From: SZUA-36 sp963759155
GTDB lineage: Bacteria; Pseudomonadota; Gammaproteobacteria; Xanthomonadales; SZUA-36
DNA length: 64,000 nt
Assembly (NCBI GenBank): GCA_963759155.1
Contig: CAVWXX010000018.1
Span: 1 to 64,000 of the forward strand
Reading direction: 5' to 3'
The translations under genes were made by a program, and so were the position numbers. Shown here one piece after another: positions 55,801-63,222 of this stretch. The notes below the pieces were generated by a model. It was given only the letters and a program-made list of their open reading frames with translations. It did no database searches and was not told the DNA's origin. Within the stretch, counting starts at the first letter, position 1, and each line of letters opens with the position of its first letter.

Positions 55801-57443
55801 TTGACGCGTTACAGTTAGCAGGAGCAAGCGATATCGCTTCAACCCCACTGGGTTCATTCCCACTTGGTTCATTCCCGTTAGGCTCGTTCCCGATTGGCTC
55901 TTTCCCTGCCGATATTGTCACCGACCCAAGCGGTCTGTGCGACCCTTGCGAGACCCTGGCTGATGCGGCAAGAGCCGGTGTGATAAACCCAAGCGCAACA
56001 CTGACCGACCTGGAAGAATCCACGGCGTTTGCAAGCGTTACCCTTGCAGAGGTTATGGATGCCATGACAATGGCCACACTCTACGGTGACGGCACCCTGG
56101 AAGACATCGATGACCTTGGCAACCTGACCCTCGGCCAGTTGCTGATCGCGATGATGCTGAAAACCGACTTTCCATGGGAAACAATCCCGCTGGATCAACT
56201 CGATGCGCAGTCGTTTTCGGCTGACAATTTTGTCGAGTACAAGGTTGATATCCCGTTGACCGGTACCGAAATGGAACCATTATCCGTGGCAGTAACGCTT
56301 GCCGACGGCTTCTTGTACGTCAAGGGCAGCGCCTCACTGGATGTTGAGACTGTCCGTGGGGTAATCCCGAACGCAAAGGTTGCTGATCCGTTGATCGTTG
56401 ATAATGGCGACGACGGCCAGACACTGAATTTCAACCTTGTGCTGGGTGGGTTCAGCAACAACACTCTCAGTTTCAAAACTGTGCCGCCACTGGCGCTGGG
56501 CAACTACCCGGCCACGGCAACTGTAGTGCTTGGAGATGATGACCCGGTGGAGGCTGGTGCCAGCCTGACCGTCATTCCCGACCCGATCAATGATATATCC
56601 GACCCGCTTCTTGCTATCAGCACACCGGCCAATATCCTGACGCTCGGCTTCATCAGTAACCCTGACGATAATGATTTCTACCAGGTAACACCACCTGCTG
56701 CCGGTGACCGGGTTTCTGTGTTTATGTCAAACCCGGCCGGTGACAATGACCTGATCATGTATGAACCGCTCAGCACGGTTGAGGTCAAGGGGCAAAGTGC
56801 TGAATCAGCACCGCTCGACTCAGTGCCGTTTGAGGATGATGGTATCGACTACCAGGGCAATCTCAGCGAAGAGCCAAATGCACTTGAGGACGTCAACCTC
56901 GCGAACTCACCATTGGCTTCGATCTCTACCAACCGGGGAAGTCTTGATGAGTCTGTCTCTGCCATTGCCGGTGACGATGCGCCATTTACCATCCAGGTGT
57001 CAGGTTATAACGGCGCCGTTTCTGATCAGCCTTACACCTTAAGGGTCAAGGTCACACCACGGGTTCCAAGCCCACAATGCACTGCACGAAGCTGGACCGG
57101 TAGTGCCGGTTCCAACGTGTTACCCGCCGGTGAGTGGTTACCTGACACGAACGCCTTGTTCCTGGTTAACGGCGCAAGGTTGGCGGCCAGTGACCCTGGT
57201 GGTACGGACGCTGCGAATGACGCCCTGGCTGCGATCAACAATCTGATCAACGCACCTGGCATCACCAATGGTGTCGTGGTTGACGTTGCGAATATTTTTG
57301 GAGTGGACTACAGCAACTGGGATAACAACCCCTGTGATGTGGATGCCGCCAACGACATCGTCAACGCCATTACGGCATACATTGAAGACAAAACGTGTGG
57401 ACTCGCCAAACCTGGCCTATGTGACCATCGTGGGTTCAGATGA
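49881..57443 (+). CDS. Giant secreted beta-helix/lectin/GSF-repeat protein, N-terminal part
   Basis: Starts at ATG 49881 (AAGGGA upstream) with a long signal peptide (to about residue 43, LPLFAQAQA). Residues about 45-1065 form parallel beta-helix repeats with GGAI-type turns (DGGAIYLPDG, NGGAIFSG, NGGAIAS) and two DIGA(F/Y)E closing motifs. Residues about 1056-1288 resemble an L-type (legume-like) lectin (ADGITFSIVAD, SIEFDTWTDDGG, HVGIDLDGN). Then come six blocks of P-[L/I/V/M]-G-S-F repeats (residues about 1363-2008), linked by related cysteine-containing spacers. A beta-rich region follows, with the first part of a C25-like domain (ANDALAAINNLI). A frameshift near 57391 cuts it off at 2520 residues; the continuation is at 57391-60594. 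Probably cell-surface or extracellular. Confidence 0.85.
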   Translation: MKNICRLVASGPIGQSLIGTTALSNLFAVTLLLALPLFAQAQAAGTYSVCPAGPPTCDYTTPEAAVNDPARVNGDIIAITTGTYVLGATLQIDNTMTIEGNDSVLDANGIRAIDVSGSISVSMGSINIRNGQADPGTGGGALRISGGASVFIVGGIFQDNQADFGGAIYNDGSILQTNVTEFYGNRATNGNGGAVFTDGLGQTSLDQTIIDGNQASNAGGGVAVIGGNLDAQGNGPRSLISLSRSTVSNNAALNPVQTASNLLRSGTTVSCGPEPFGQTFIADELALSAFEFDIRLNGPGDLTVIPNDLDIIGLVRQGGPAGPVIATAHAFAPGGTWIGGSTQTLTFFLDHVVALNPGGTYSIESAIAGAYSIYISPGDDYANGSRYSCDDTLLTGSDLTFRTYGGTPGEGGGVHALFDGQANLSNTTVSGNVGDGLFAVNGAIVSTWFNTITNNSGNGTTAIPPADSDPGLVFLTATIVAGNGGNDCEGDTVTSGYNLIGDDTNCVITPLPTDLVGNINAPLDPLLGPLQDNTGRTPTHAIDENSLAFNAAGPVVDGLPCSDFNIDQRNVARPNGPACDIGAFEFVSPVGPLQTLINAAAPGGTINVPDGTYTEPVTIGDGKTLVGSGPGNVVIDATNLNSSAITATGDFGLVGLSVIGGNSAGHGGGIFADVVGTNISLNNVAFNNNSAALDGGAIYLPDGSLTGTNVTFQFNSADGNGGAIFSGTNADISDSFFSGNQSDSNGGAIASTGVLISSKNTFSNNNANNGGAISIEGGATASVSSNDDVFNNNMATRDGGAIYESFSNLSVVNGLFLDSTAGDNGLAGDGGAIYTDNNAVIRETFMGFSSAVEGDGVPGEGGTIYFNGKLSLVDSRVTNSSAGVGGGIYGTTNGIATISGTVFDNNDAENSGTAGGAIGGSGALEITNSTLSGNTTSGNGNGAGIGLLAGSARLNNVTLAFNAAGTGLGGPLYAENGALITFTNSLFSNNSGGGTSCNTVFSQGYNLFQNTPCPTLPSDIIAEPLIDPLASFLQVGSTFGTSAHALQPQSPAVNAGAPELNFQTFDATTIGDWQLRGSAATDSGTLFLAGVGLPVGSAYLNDPVDVTVDFSARFQFRMTPSAGGSAADGITFSIVADPTILGDTGNALGIAEFPEIGGAEIGIVEGVSIEFDTWTDDGGIDGNQDHVGIDLDGNTAASPFEAFVGPNGTFSNGSDWTAWVDYDASTDLLEVRVSDTAIRPIAPTISTTVTIADFAGASAFIGFTGSTAFPPISGEHRILNFAFSNATLCEATDQRGVIRPQGGACDIGAYEAEPIPLTLGQVSLNAVSDLESNESYPGVTDVPIIDIPIEKLTGDVNNAPESAPLGSFPLGSFPIGSFDLRSAPIGSFPLGSFPIGSFPIGSFPVGSFPIGSFPLSSIPLLREGGWSRILEEIPELEGAPLQTVTLEQVLTSSSVPASVDEIELRDLAIEGSPLASLSLQGLSLGATTVEEIDQWASNAGSATDVCTELANNEPAFTDCAADDTLLSLEFKGAPVSALSLQSLPLGSFSTTAAPLGSFPIGSFPLGSFPLGSFPLGSFPIGSFPIGSFPLGSFPLGSFPIGSFPLGSFEVDGQPFCDVYDEKAGADSAKTCGELLTSPSTASLPDLIAALAADGASDIASTPLGSFPLGSFPLGSFPIGSFPLGSFPIGSFPIGSFPIGSFPIGSFPLGSFPIGSFPLGSFNVDGQPFCEVYDRQAGFDGADTCGDLLADPATASLADLIAALVSNGASDIASTPLGSFPIGSFPIGSFPIGSFPLGSFDLNAPPLSDLNLGDFDGCELIASSSADNCLGLGLSDSSTLLQVAETYGSIEASPLGSFPIGSFGISDLPMGSFPIGSFEINGTPLGSFPLGSFDLIGSPIGSFPIGSFPLGSFPLGSFPIGSFPIGSFPLGSFDLDGQSFCDVYDQKAGVDGSTYPQTCSELSIDPATATLPELIDALQLAGASDIASTPLGSFPLGSFPLGSFPIGSFPADIVTDPSGLCDPCETLADAARAGVINPSATLTDLEESTAFASVTLAEVMDAMTMATLYGDGTLEDIDDLGNLTLGQLLIAMMLKTDFPWETIPLDQLDAQSFSADNFVEYKVDIPLTGTEMEPLSVAVTLADGFLYVKGSASLDVETVRGVIPNAKVADPLIVDNGDDGQTLNFNLVLGGFSNNTLSFKTVPPLALGNYPATATVVLGDDDPVEAGASLTVIPDPINDISDPLLAISTPANILTLGFISNPDDNDFYQVTPPAAGDRVSVFMSNPAGDNDLIMYEPLSTVEVKGQSAESAPLDSVPFEDDGIDYQGNLSEEPNALEDVNLANSPLASISTNRGSLDESVSAIAGDDAPFTIQVSGYNGAVSDQPYTLRVKVTPRVPSPQCTARSWTGSAGSNVLPAGEWLPDTNALFLVNGARLAASDPGGTDAANDALAAINNLINAPGITNGVVVDVANIFGVDYSNWDNNPCDVDAANDIVNAITAYIEDKTCGLAKPGLCDHRGFR
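53970..55905 (+). repeat. GSF pentapeptide array (15-bp tandem repeats)
   Basis: About 55 pentapeptides P-[L/I/V/M]-G-S-F occur in six blocks, near 53970-54135, 54500-54705, 54865-55045, 55204-55280, 55435-55680 and 55845-55905. At DNA level these are runs of 15-bp units such as CCGATCGGTTCATTC and CCGCTGGGTTCATTC. Three linkers share DGQ(P/S)FC(D/E)VYD...ASDIAST, each about 55-60 residues, so block plus linker was itself duplicated. The high identity makes this stretch prone to recombination and assembly error. Confidence 0.9.
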
Positions 57444-60400
57444 AGTAATACCGTTTGCGCGTAAGCCGGACGAGACCTCCATCGCCAATGAATCTACTTT
57501 TGCCGGTGAGTTTTCCGATAACGCTTTATATGGCGCATTGGTGACACGACACTTCCTGTCCGATGACAGTTATGGCGACATCGATCCGATTCCGTGGCTC
57601 GACCGCTATCTGAATGTTCCGGAACTGGGTGTCGGCCGACTGGTGGAATCAGCTGCGGACATTGAGCTTGCAGCTCAAAACTATCTTGCATTTGGTGGTA
57701 TTCTCGACCCACAGACAGCACTGTCAGCCGGCTATGATTTTGTCGCCGACGCAGCAATCGATATTGACAACACCTTTAAGGACTATGGCCCGGTGCTTGG
57801 CTTTAATGTTGAGGCTGCCCTGATTGATCAACCCGATGTTGATCCACTCAGTGCCTGGACCCGCACAGACTTCCTGAATGCAGCTGGCTTGAACTCAACC
57901 AACCCGGTTGACCAGGTGTCATTTAATATGCACTTTGACTTTGATGAAGCTTTACCTTCAAGTGGTGATGCCAATGGCAACTACTCCGACAATCTGATCA
58001 ACACAAGCGATCTGGTTGGAGCGGACCTTGCGGGTGGAATCTGGTTTACAGTGGGCTGCCATTCCGGCACCAATGTCGCGGATGTCTCCGTGGTGGCTGG
58101 CGCACCCAGTGATGACTGGGCGCAATCATTCAGCCGCCTGGGCGCAATCTACCTGGCGCAAAATGCCTTTGGTCTCGGTGACACAGAAGCGCTTGCCCTG
58201 ACCGAACGCCTGATGGCCAATTTTGCCAGTAACCTCAATGGCAGCCTGACGATTGGACAGGCGCACGCCTTTGCCAAGCAGCAATATTTTGCCGACCTGG
58301 GTCTGTATGGCGAATATGATTACAAGGCAATGCAAGCAGCCACGCTTTTTGGTTTACCGATGTATCAATATGGTAACGGTGCGACTGTCACAGAGCCTCC
58401 CGAACCTGCACTGCCGGTGGTAGTCGATCCGATTTCAGGCCTGAGTTCAGCATCCTGGTCGCTGACGGATACCGATATCACACAAACACTGAATACGTCC
58501 AAGGGTGATCTGTTCAGTGTGAATGGCGACGTACAATTTGTTCACTTCCGGCCATTACAGCCGATCGTGCGCCGTGATGTAACCAGCCCCGACGGCGAAA
58601 CCGCCAGCGGTGCATTCCTGACCGGCCTGGTGACCGAGGATCTGACGGTGGAGGATATGGCGTTTGCCCGACCGGTGATTGATATGGGTGAAAACGAACC
58701 TGAAATCGAGACCGATGAAGTCGTCTTCCCGACCGCATTCACCAATATCGCCAACTTCAAGGCGCCAGCGCCTGGTGGCGGCCCATTTGCGCCGCGAGAT
58801 CAGCTGAATGTTATCGTGGGTCAGTACACTTCGCCCCTGGATGGCGGCACTCATGGTACCGAGCGCCTTTTCAGAAGCCTTGATACCCAGGTTTTCTATC
58901 GACCAACAGCGCCTGCATCAGCAGCACCTGCAGCATTTGCCGCGGGTTCGACGGGTGGTGATTTTGTCCGGCCGGAATTTGATAACGTTCAGGCCAGTCT
59001 TGTTGGCTCCGCCGGTGCCCGCCAGGCTGCATTTTCTGTCGATGTCACCGATGAAAGCACAGTATTGCGTGTAGCGGTTCTCTACCTGCAGTCGTTAGAC
59101 GACGGCAACGGCAACGGCAACTGGAAACTGGTCGACCTGATCAGGGGTGACGAAAATACCTGGTCAGGTGGTGGACCGGTTGAGGAAACCGCTATCACCA
59201 ACGGCCAGATCGATTACATGGTGCAGGCCGTGGATGACAATGGCAACGTGGCCAACAGCACCTTTAAAGGCCTGTTCTACGTCGCCGAAGCCTTGCCAAC
59301 TGCCCCTGCTCCCGACCCTGATGCCACCCCGGGTAATATAGGCGTCATCATCACCGTAGACGGAGATGACGTGAACCCGGGTGACTGGATTACCACCACG
59401 CCGGTAGACATTGCCATTACCGATCAGGATCCGGAGATTGGCTATGAGTATTCCGTCGATTATGGACCCTACGAGCCACTCCCGATGGACGGGTTGTTCC
59501 AGATTGCAGGTGACGGTGTTCACATCGTCACCGTGCGGGAATCCGACGGCAGCAACCCGGTGACCTTCGTGGTGCTGGTCGATACGACCGCTCCACAGGT
59601 TGTTATCACCACACCGGCCGCCGGACAATTTGTAATCCAGGGATCTGAACCCGCAGCCGAATACGACTGTCTTGATGCGGGTTCCGGCATTACATCCTGT
59701 GTTGGCACGGCACCTGACGGGGCGCCTACTCCATCGGCCTCAACCGGCAGCCAGTCTTTCGAGGTGACGGCCCAGGACGATGCTGAAAAAGGCCCCACAA
59801 TCGCAGAGAATGTTTATTTCGTGGTAAAACCGCTTGAAGTCGCGGGTCCGATTAGCCCGACAGCCATAACCGATCCGGTTTCGATCAACGTTTCGGCAAC
59901 AGACCTGGCAGAGTTCGAAGAAACAGTAACCATTGACTGGGGTGACGGCAGTGCGCCGGAAACGATAGATATGAGTGGCGCCAGCGTCAACGCGTTGACC
60001 GCTGATCACTTGTACCTGACATCCGACGTATTCACAGTCACTGTAACGGTAGATTACGATGGTCAGTTCACGCAGACCAGTTCGCTCGATTTCATCGTGA
60101 TTTACGATACACAGGCTGGTTTTGTGACCGGCGGCGGTTGGTTTAACTCACCAACCGGTGCATACACACCCAGCAACTCAAGCGATGAAGATGTGACTGG
60201 CAAAGCCCATTTCGGCTTCGTTTCGAAGTACAAGAAAGGTCAATCGATACCCAGTGGTTCAACCAACTTCCGTTTTGCGGCAGGTGACCTGAAGTTCGAA
60301 TCAACCAGCTATGAATGGATGATCATTTCCGGCGCCCGTGCTCGTTACAAGGGCGAGGGTAAGGTGAATGACGGAACTGAACTGTACAAGTTCCAGGTTA

Positions 60401-60594
60401 CCGCTATGGATGCTGATATTTCCGGTGCTGGCATAACTACAGATGGTTTCAGGATCAAGATATGGCGCGCCGGGGCCGGTGGTGGTGAGAACGTCCTTTA
60501 TGACAATGGTCGCGGGGTCGCCGATGATACCGGTAACGGCGGTACCACGCCTATCGGTGGTGGGTCCATCAAGGTTCATAAGTCCAAAAAGTAA
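57391..60594 (+). CDS. Giant secreted protein, C-terminal part (C25-like, PKD and C-terminal domains)
   Basis: Continuation of the gene at 49881 in the +1 frame; the junction lies at about 57390-57397, and sense reading resumes as KRVDSPNLAYVTIVGSDE. The first 300 or so residues resemble a C25 (gingipain-like) peptidase: AYVTIVGSDEVIPFAR, NVPELGVGRLVES, a histidine in FNMHFDFD (57931-57933) and a cysteine in TVGCHSGTN (58057-58059). Further on come Ig-like segments, a PKD-type repeat (IDWGDGSAPETIDM), and a C-terminal domain (FVTGGGWFNSP, KAHFGFVSKYKKG, ending in KVHKSKK) seen at the ends of other secreted proteins and resembling the post-COAP-1 type. No start codon with a ribosome site explains it as a separate gene. 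Confidence 0.75.
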   Translation, partial: KRVDSPNLAYVTIVGSDEVIPFARKPDETSIANESTFAGEFSDNALYGALVTRHFLSDDSYGDIDPIPWLDRYLNVPELGVGRLVESAADIELAAQNYLAFGGILDPQTALSAGYDFVADAAIDIDNTFKDYGPVLGFNVEAALIDQPDVDPLSAWTRTDFLNAAGLNSTNPVDQVSFNMHFDFDEALPSSGDANGNYSDNLINTSDLVGADLAGGIWFTVGCHSGTNVADVSVVAGAPSDDWAQSFSRLGAIYLAQNAFGLGDTEALALTERLMANFASNLNGSLTIGQAHAFAKQQYFADLGLYGEYDYKAMQAATLFGLPMYQYGNGATVTEPPEPALPVVVDPISGLSSASWSLTDTDITQTLNTSKGDLFSVNGDVQFVHFRPLQPIVRRDVTSPDGETASGAFLTGLVTEDLTVEDMAFARPVIDMGENEPEIETDEVVFPTAFTNIANFKAPAPGGGPFAPRDQLNVIVGQYTSPLDGGTHGTERLFRSLDTQVFYRPTAPASAAPAAFAAGSTGGDFVRPEFDNVQASLVGSAGARQAAFSVDVTDESTVLRVAVLYLQSLDDGNGNGNWKLVDLIRGDENTWSGGGPVEETAITNGQIDYMVQAVDDNGNVANSTFKGLFYVAEALPTAPAPDPDATPGNIGVIITVDGDDVNPGDWITTTPVDIAITDQDPEIGYEYSVDYGPYEPLPMDGLFQIAGDGVHIVTVRESDGSNPVTFVVLVDTTAPQVVITTPAAGQFVIQGSEPAAEYDCLDAGSGITSCVGTAPDGAPTPSASTGSQSFEVTAQDDAEKGPTIAENVYFVVKPLEVAGPISPTAITDPVSINVSATDLAEFEETVTIDWGDGSAPETIDMSGASVNALTADHLYLTSDVFTVTVTVDYDGQFTQTSSLDFIVIYDTQAGFVTGGGWFNSPTGAYTPSNSSDEDVTGKAHFGFVSKYKKGQSIPSGSTNFRFAAGDLKFESTSYEWMIISGARARYKGEGKVNDGTELYKFQVTAMDADISGAGITTDGFRIKIWRAGAGGGENVLYDNGRGVADDTGNGGTTPIGGGSIKVHKSKK

Positions 60595-60606
60595 CTCCAA
60601 GGCGAC

Positions 60607-60642
60607 ACAGGCCGGTCATACACTTGACCGGCCTGTTTATTG
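60607..60642 (+). terminator. Rho-independent terminator of the giant gene
   Basis: ACAGGCCGGTCA (60607-60618) pairs perfectly with TGACCGGCCTGT (60625-60636) over a 6-base loop, followed by TTATT. It lies 12 bp after the stop. Confidence 0.9.
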
Positions 60643-60768
60643 TGATGATAACTAAGAGCCCAGGAACAGAATCATTACTCTAATGAAGCAAAAATGAGTT
60701 AGAGTAAGAGTTTGATTTCCGCACCTTATGGTCAGGTTGCGGCGTTGGGACTATTCGCTGAGGTATAA

Positions 60769-62469
60769 ATGTCGTTCTTTGAAGAGCTCAAAAAACGTAA
60801 TGTCATTCGAGTGGGTATCGCCTATCTCGTAGGCGGCTGGCTGGTGGTCGAAGTATTATCTGCCCTGCTTCCCGATTACGAACGTCTCTTCGTTCTGTTG
60901 CTTGTCAGTGGCCTCCCGATCGCTCTTATAATTTCATGGGTGTTCGAAGTCACCCCTGAGGGTATCAAGGTAGAGGATCACACCGATACCCCTGCAGAGG
61001 CCCAGTTCAAAGCCCGCAGAACCCGCAAGATGGATATGGGTATCATGTTGGCTCTCGCCCTGGTAGTGGCCTACTTTGTATTTGAGAAAATCTGGCTCTC
61101 TGACGTGGTAAGGGGCAACAACGATGCCATTGCCGTGTTGCCATTTACCGACATGAGCCCACGACGTGACCAGGAGTATTTCGCCGAAGGTTTGACGGTC
61201 GAACTGCTGAACATGTTGTCTCGTGTCGCAAACTTAAGAGTGACAGGTAAGACCTCGGCCTTTCAGTTCAAAGACTTCCAGGGTGACTTCAGCGACATAG
61301 GCAAAACCCTGAATGTAGGCACCATACTTGAAGGCAGTGTGCGCGCCGTCGATAACAATGTCCGTATCACCACCAACCTGATCGATGCCGAACAGGGCCA
61401 TACGCTGTGGTCTGCCAATTACGACCGTCAGCTCAACAATATTTTCCAGGTGCAGGATGAGATTGCCCGTGCCGTGGTCAAGGCACTAAAGGCCCAGTTG
61501 CTGCAAAATGCGGAAGAACCGGTAGACCGTGTTGTAGTCGCCGAAGCCTACACCGCCTACCAGCAAGGCGCCTATTTGCAGGGTCAAATGACGGTTGAAA
61601 GCCAGCAATCGGCTATCAACTACTTTAAACAGTCCATCGAAAAAGACCCGGCCTATGCCGAACCTTTGGTCGGCTTGGCAGATGCCAACCTGATGCTCGC
61701 CCTTAACATGGTCGCGATTGATCGTGATGTAGGCATTGGCGAGGCTACCGGCTATCTCGACCAGGCGCTCAGGCTGAACCCTGACCTGCCGGATGCCCAC
61801 GTAGCGAAGGCATTGATAAAACAAATAAATTTCCGCGATCTTGTCGGCGCCGAACTGGACCTGAAACGTGCACTGGACAGCGACCCGACACATATCACCG
61901 CGTTGCGGCGCCTCGGGACCATATATGGAATACAGGGCCGCTACGACGAGGCCATGGAGACCTTTCAGAAAATCATTAACCGCGATCCTTTAAATGCACC
62001 GACCTACTCCAACTACAGCTACAACGCCTTGGCTGCCGGCAACCTGCCGGTTGCGGAGCAAATGATCAAGAAGGTCCTGGAGTTCAGACCGGATTCGGTA
62101 TTTGCCAACTTTCAGCTCGCCCGGGTGTACCTCGCAGAAGCGGATGTGCAGGCCGCCGAGCTAGCCATTCAAAGTGAACCTCACCCCGTCTGGAAAAACA
62201 TTGGTCTCGGCATGATTGCGTGCGTGAAGGGTGACAAGGAGAAAGGCTTGTCGATAGCCGATGAGTTGATCGAGCAACGTGAAATTTTCAATGCGGCTGA
62301 AATCTACAACCTTTGTGGTGAAACAGACAAGGTATTTGAACTGCTGCAACAGGCGGCCACCGACCGCGACCCGGCTCTGACCGAAATGAAACTGAGTTGG
62401 GCAATGACACCACTACGCTCTGACCCACGCTGGATCGAAATTCTTAAAGTGATGGGTCTGCCGCTATAA
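60769..62469 (+). CDS. TolB-like/TPR membrane protein (COG5616 type), paralogue 2
   Basis: The 566-residue protein starts MSFFEELKKRNVIRVGIAY, with two membrane helices and FEVTPEGIKVEDH, then a third helix (about 90-107). The TolB-N/FlgO-like domain follows (IAVLPFTDMSPRRDQEYFAEGL, LEGSVRAVDNNVRITTNL, LWSANYDRQLNNIF), then TPRs to the end (RWIEILKVMGLP). Same architecture as the gene at 6528, and same middle domain as the CadC-like gene at 22899. Function unknown. It lies 175 bp after the giant gene, beyond a terminator, so it is a separate unit. Confidence 0.87.
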   Translation: MSFFEELKKRNVIRVGIAYLVGGWLVVEVLSALLPDYERLFVLLLVSGLPIALIISWVFEVTPEGIKVEDHTDTPAEAQFKARRTRKMDMGIMLALALVVAYFVFEKIWLSDVVRGNNDAIAVLPFTDMSPRRDQEYFAEGLTVELLNMLSRVANLRVTGKTSAFQFKDFQGDFSDIGKTLNVGTILEGSVRAVDNNVRITTNLIDAEQGHTLWSANYDRQLNNIFQVQDEIARAVVKALKAQLLQNAEEPVDRVVVAEAYTAYQQGAYLQGQMTVESQQSAINYFKQSIEKDPAYAEPLVGLADANLMLALNMVAIDRDVGIGEATGYLDQALRLNPDLPDAHVAKALIKQINFRDLVGAELDLKRALDSDPTHITALRRLGTIYGIQGRYDEAMETFQKIINRDPLNAPTYSNYSYNALAAGNLPVAEQMIKKVLEFRPDSVFANFQLARVYLAEADVQAAELAIQSEPHPVWKNIGLGMIACVKGDKEKGLSIADELIEQREIFNAAEIYNLCGETDKVFELLQQAATDRDPALTEMKLSWAMTPLRSDPRWIEILKVMGLPL

Positions 62470-62537
62470 TCCAGACCCAACACAGTGTTTTGAGTCCCAT
62501 CATTGTGTTCAAACAGGCGGAAGCCGGGTAAGCCTGT

Positions 62538-63017
62538 TCAGCTTCGCTCAAAGGTCCCAATCAGTCGGTTCATACCAACCAGGTGTGGCTCTACCCGCGC
62601 CAGCAGTTGCCATAATGAAAGCCCCGCTTCGAGTTCGAGCTCTTTATCAAGCGCCAGAACCCAGAAATAATAATGGTGTTTGCCATGACCTTCCGGTGGC
62701 ATTGGCCCACCATAGGCTTCATTGCCGAAATCATTCTGACCGCAGGTGAAATCACCACTGCCCTCACCGATTTCAGATACTGAACCGGGAATATTGTAAA
62801 GAACCCAGTGTACAAACCCGTAAGTTCCGCCCGGTGTCACCAGGGGCGCATCAGGATCATGACAGATCACCGCAAATGCCTTGGCCCCTTCAGGTGCACC
62901 GGTCCAGGATAAGGCCGGTGATGTATCAACACCTACGCCCGTGTACTGCGGGGGGATAGAACCGCCATCCGCAAATGCCGCACTGCTTAACTGCATGTCA
63001 GATAGTGCAAAACCCAT
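62538..63017 (-). CDS. YbhB/YbcL family PEBP-like protein
   Basis: The 159-residue protein has the phosphatidylethanolamine-binding-protein (Raf-kinase-inhibitor-like) motifs: ICHDPDAPL, GFVHWVLYNIPG, YGGPMPPEGHGKHHYYFWV, and LALDKELEL. No signal peptide is seen. It is a cytoplasmic protein with an anion-binding pocket; bacterial roles are mostly unknown. It is a single-gene unit convergent with the TPR gene. Confidence 0.9.
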   Translation of the reverse strand: MGFALSDMQLSSAAFADGGSIPPQYTGVGVDTSPALSWTGAPEGAKAFAVICHDPDAPLVTPGGTYGFVHWVLYNIPGSVSEIGEGSGDFTCGQNDFGNEAYGGPMPPEGHGKHHYYFWVLALDKELELEAGLSLWQLLARVEPHLVGMNRLIGTFERS

Positions 63018-63222
63018 GTCACTCTCCTTATCTCACTCGACTATGATCAAGCCTTAATCATAACGCCAATACACGCCTTTTTGTATTGAACGATCAGAAT
63101 TCCCACTCTCAGTATCCAACATAGTCGGTCTTCTCTTATCAGAACACCTATAATGTTCTCAGAAATGATTTTCTTCTATCCTCGATAATCACCTTTTTGC
63201 CTCTTCAAGGAATCTCCAATAC

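Noticed and set aside
53885..55872. Long minus-strand frames rich in GNEP or GMNQSGMNP
   Set aside because: Antisense reading of the 15-bp GSF repeats stays open by periodicity; no start signals.
57268..57390. First 41 codons of the frame that leads into the C-terminal part of the giant protein
   Set aside because: They overlap in-frame coding of the N-terminal part and do not look like a signal peptide; they are not a separate gene start.
57387..57400. Programmed frameshift site in the giant gene
   Set aside because: AAAACG has no classical slippery heptamer and no obvious downstream stimulator was seen; mutation or sequencing error is simpler, so it is not claimed.
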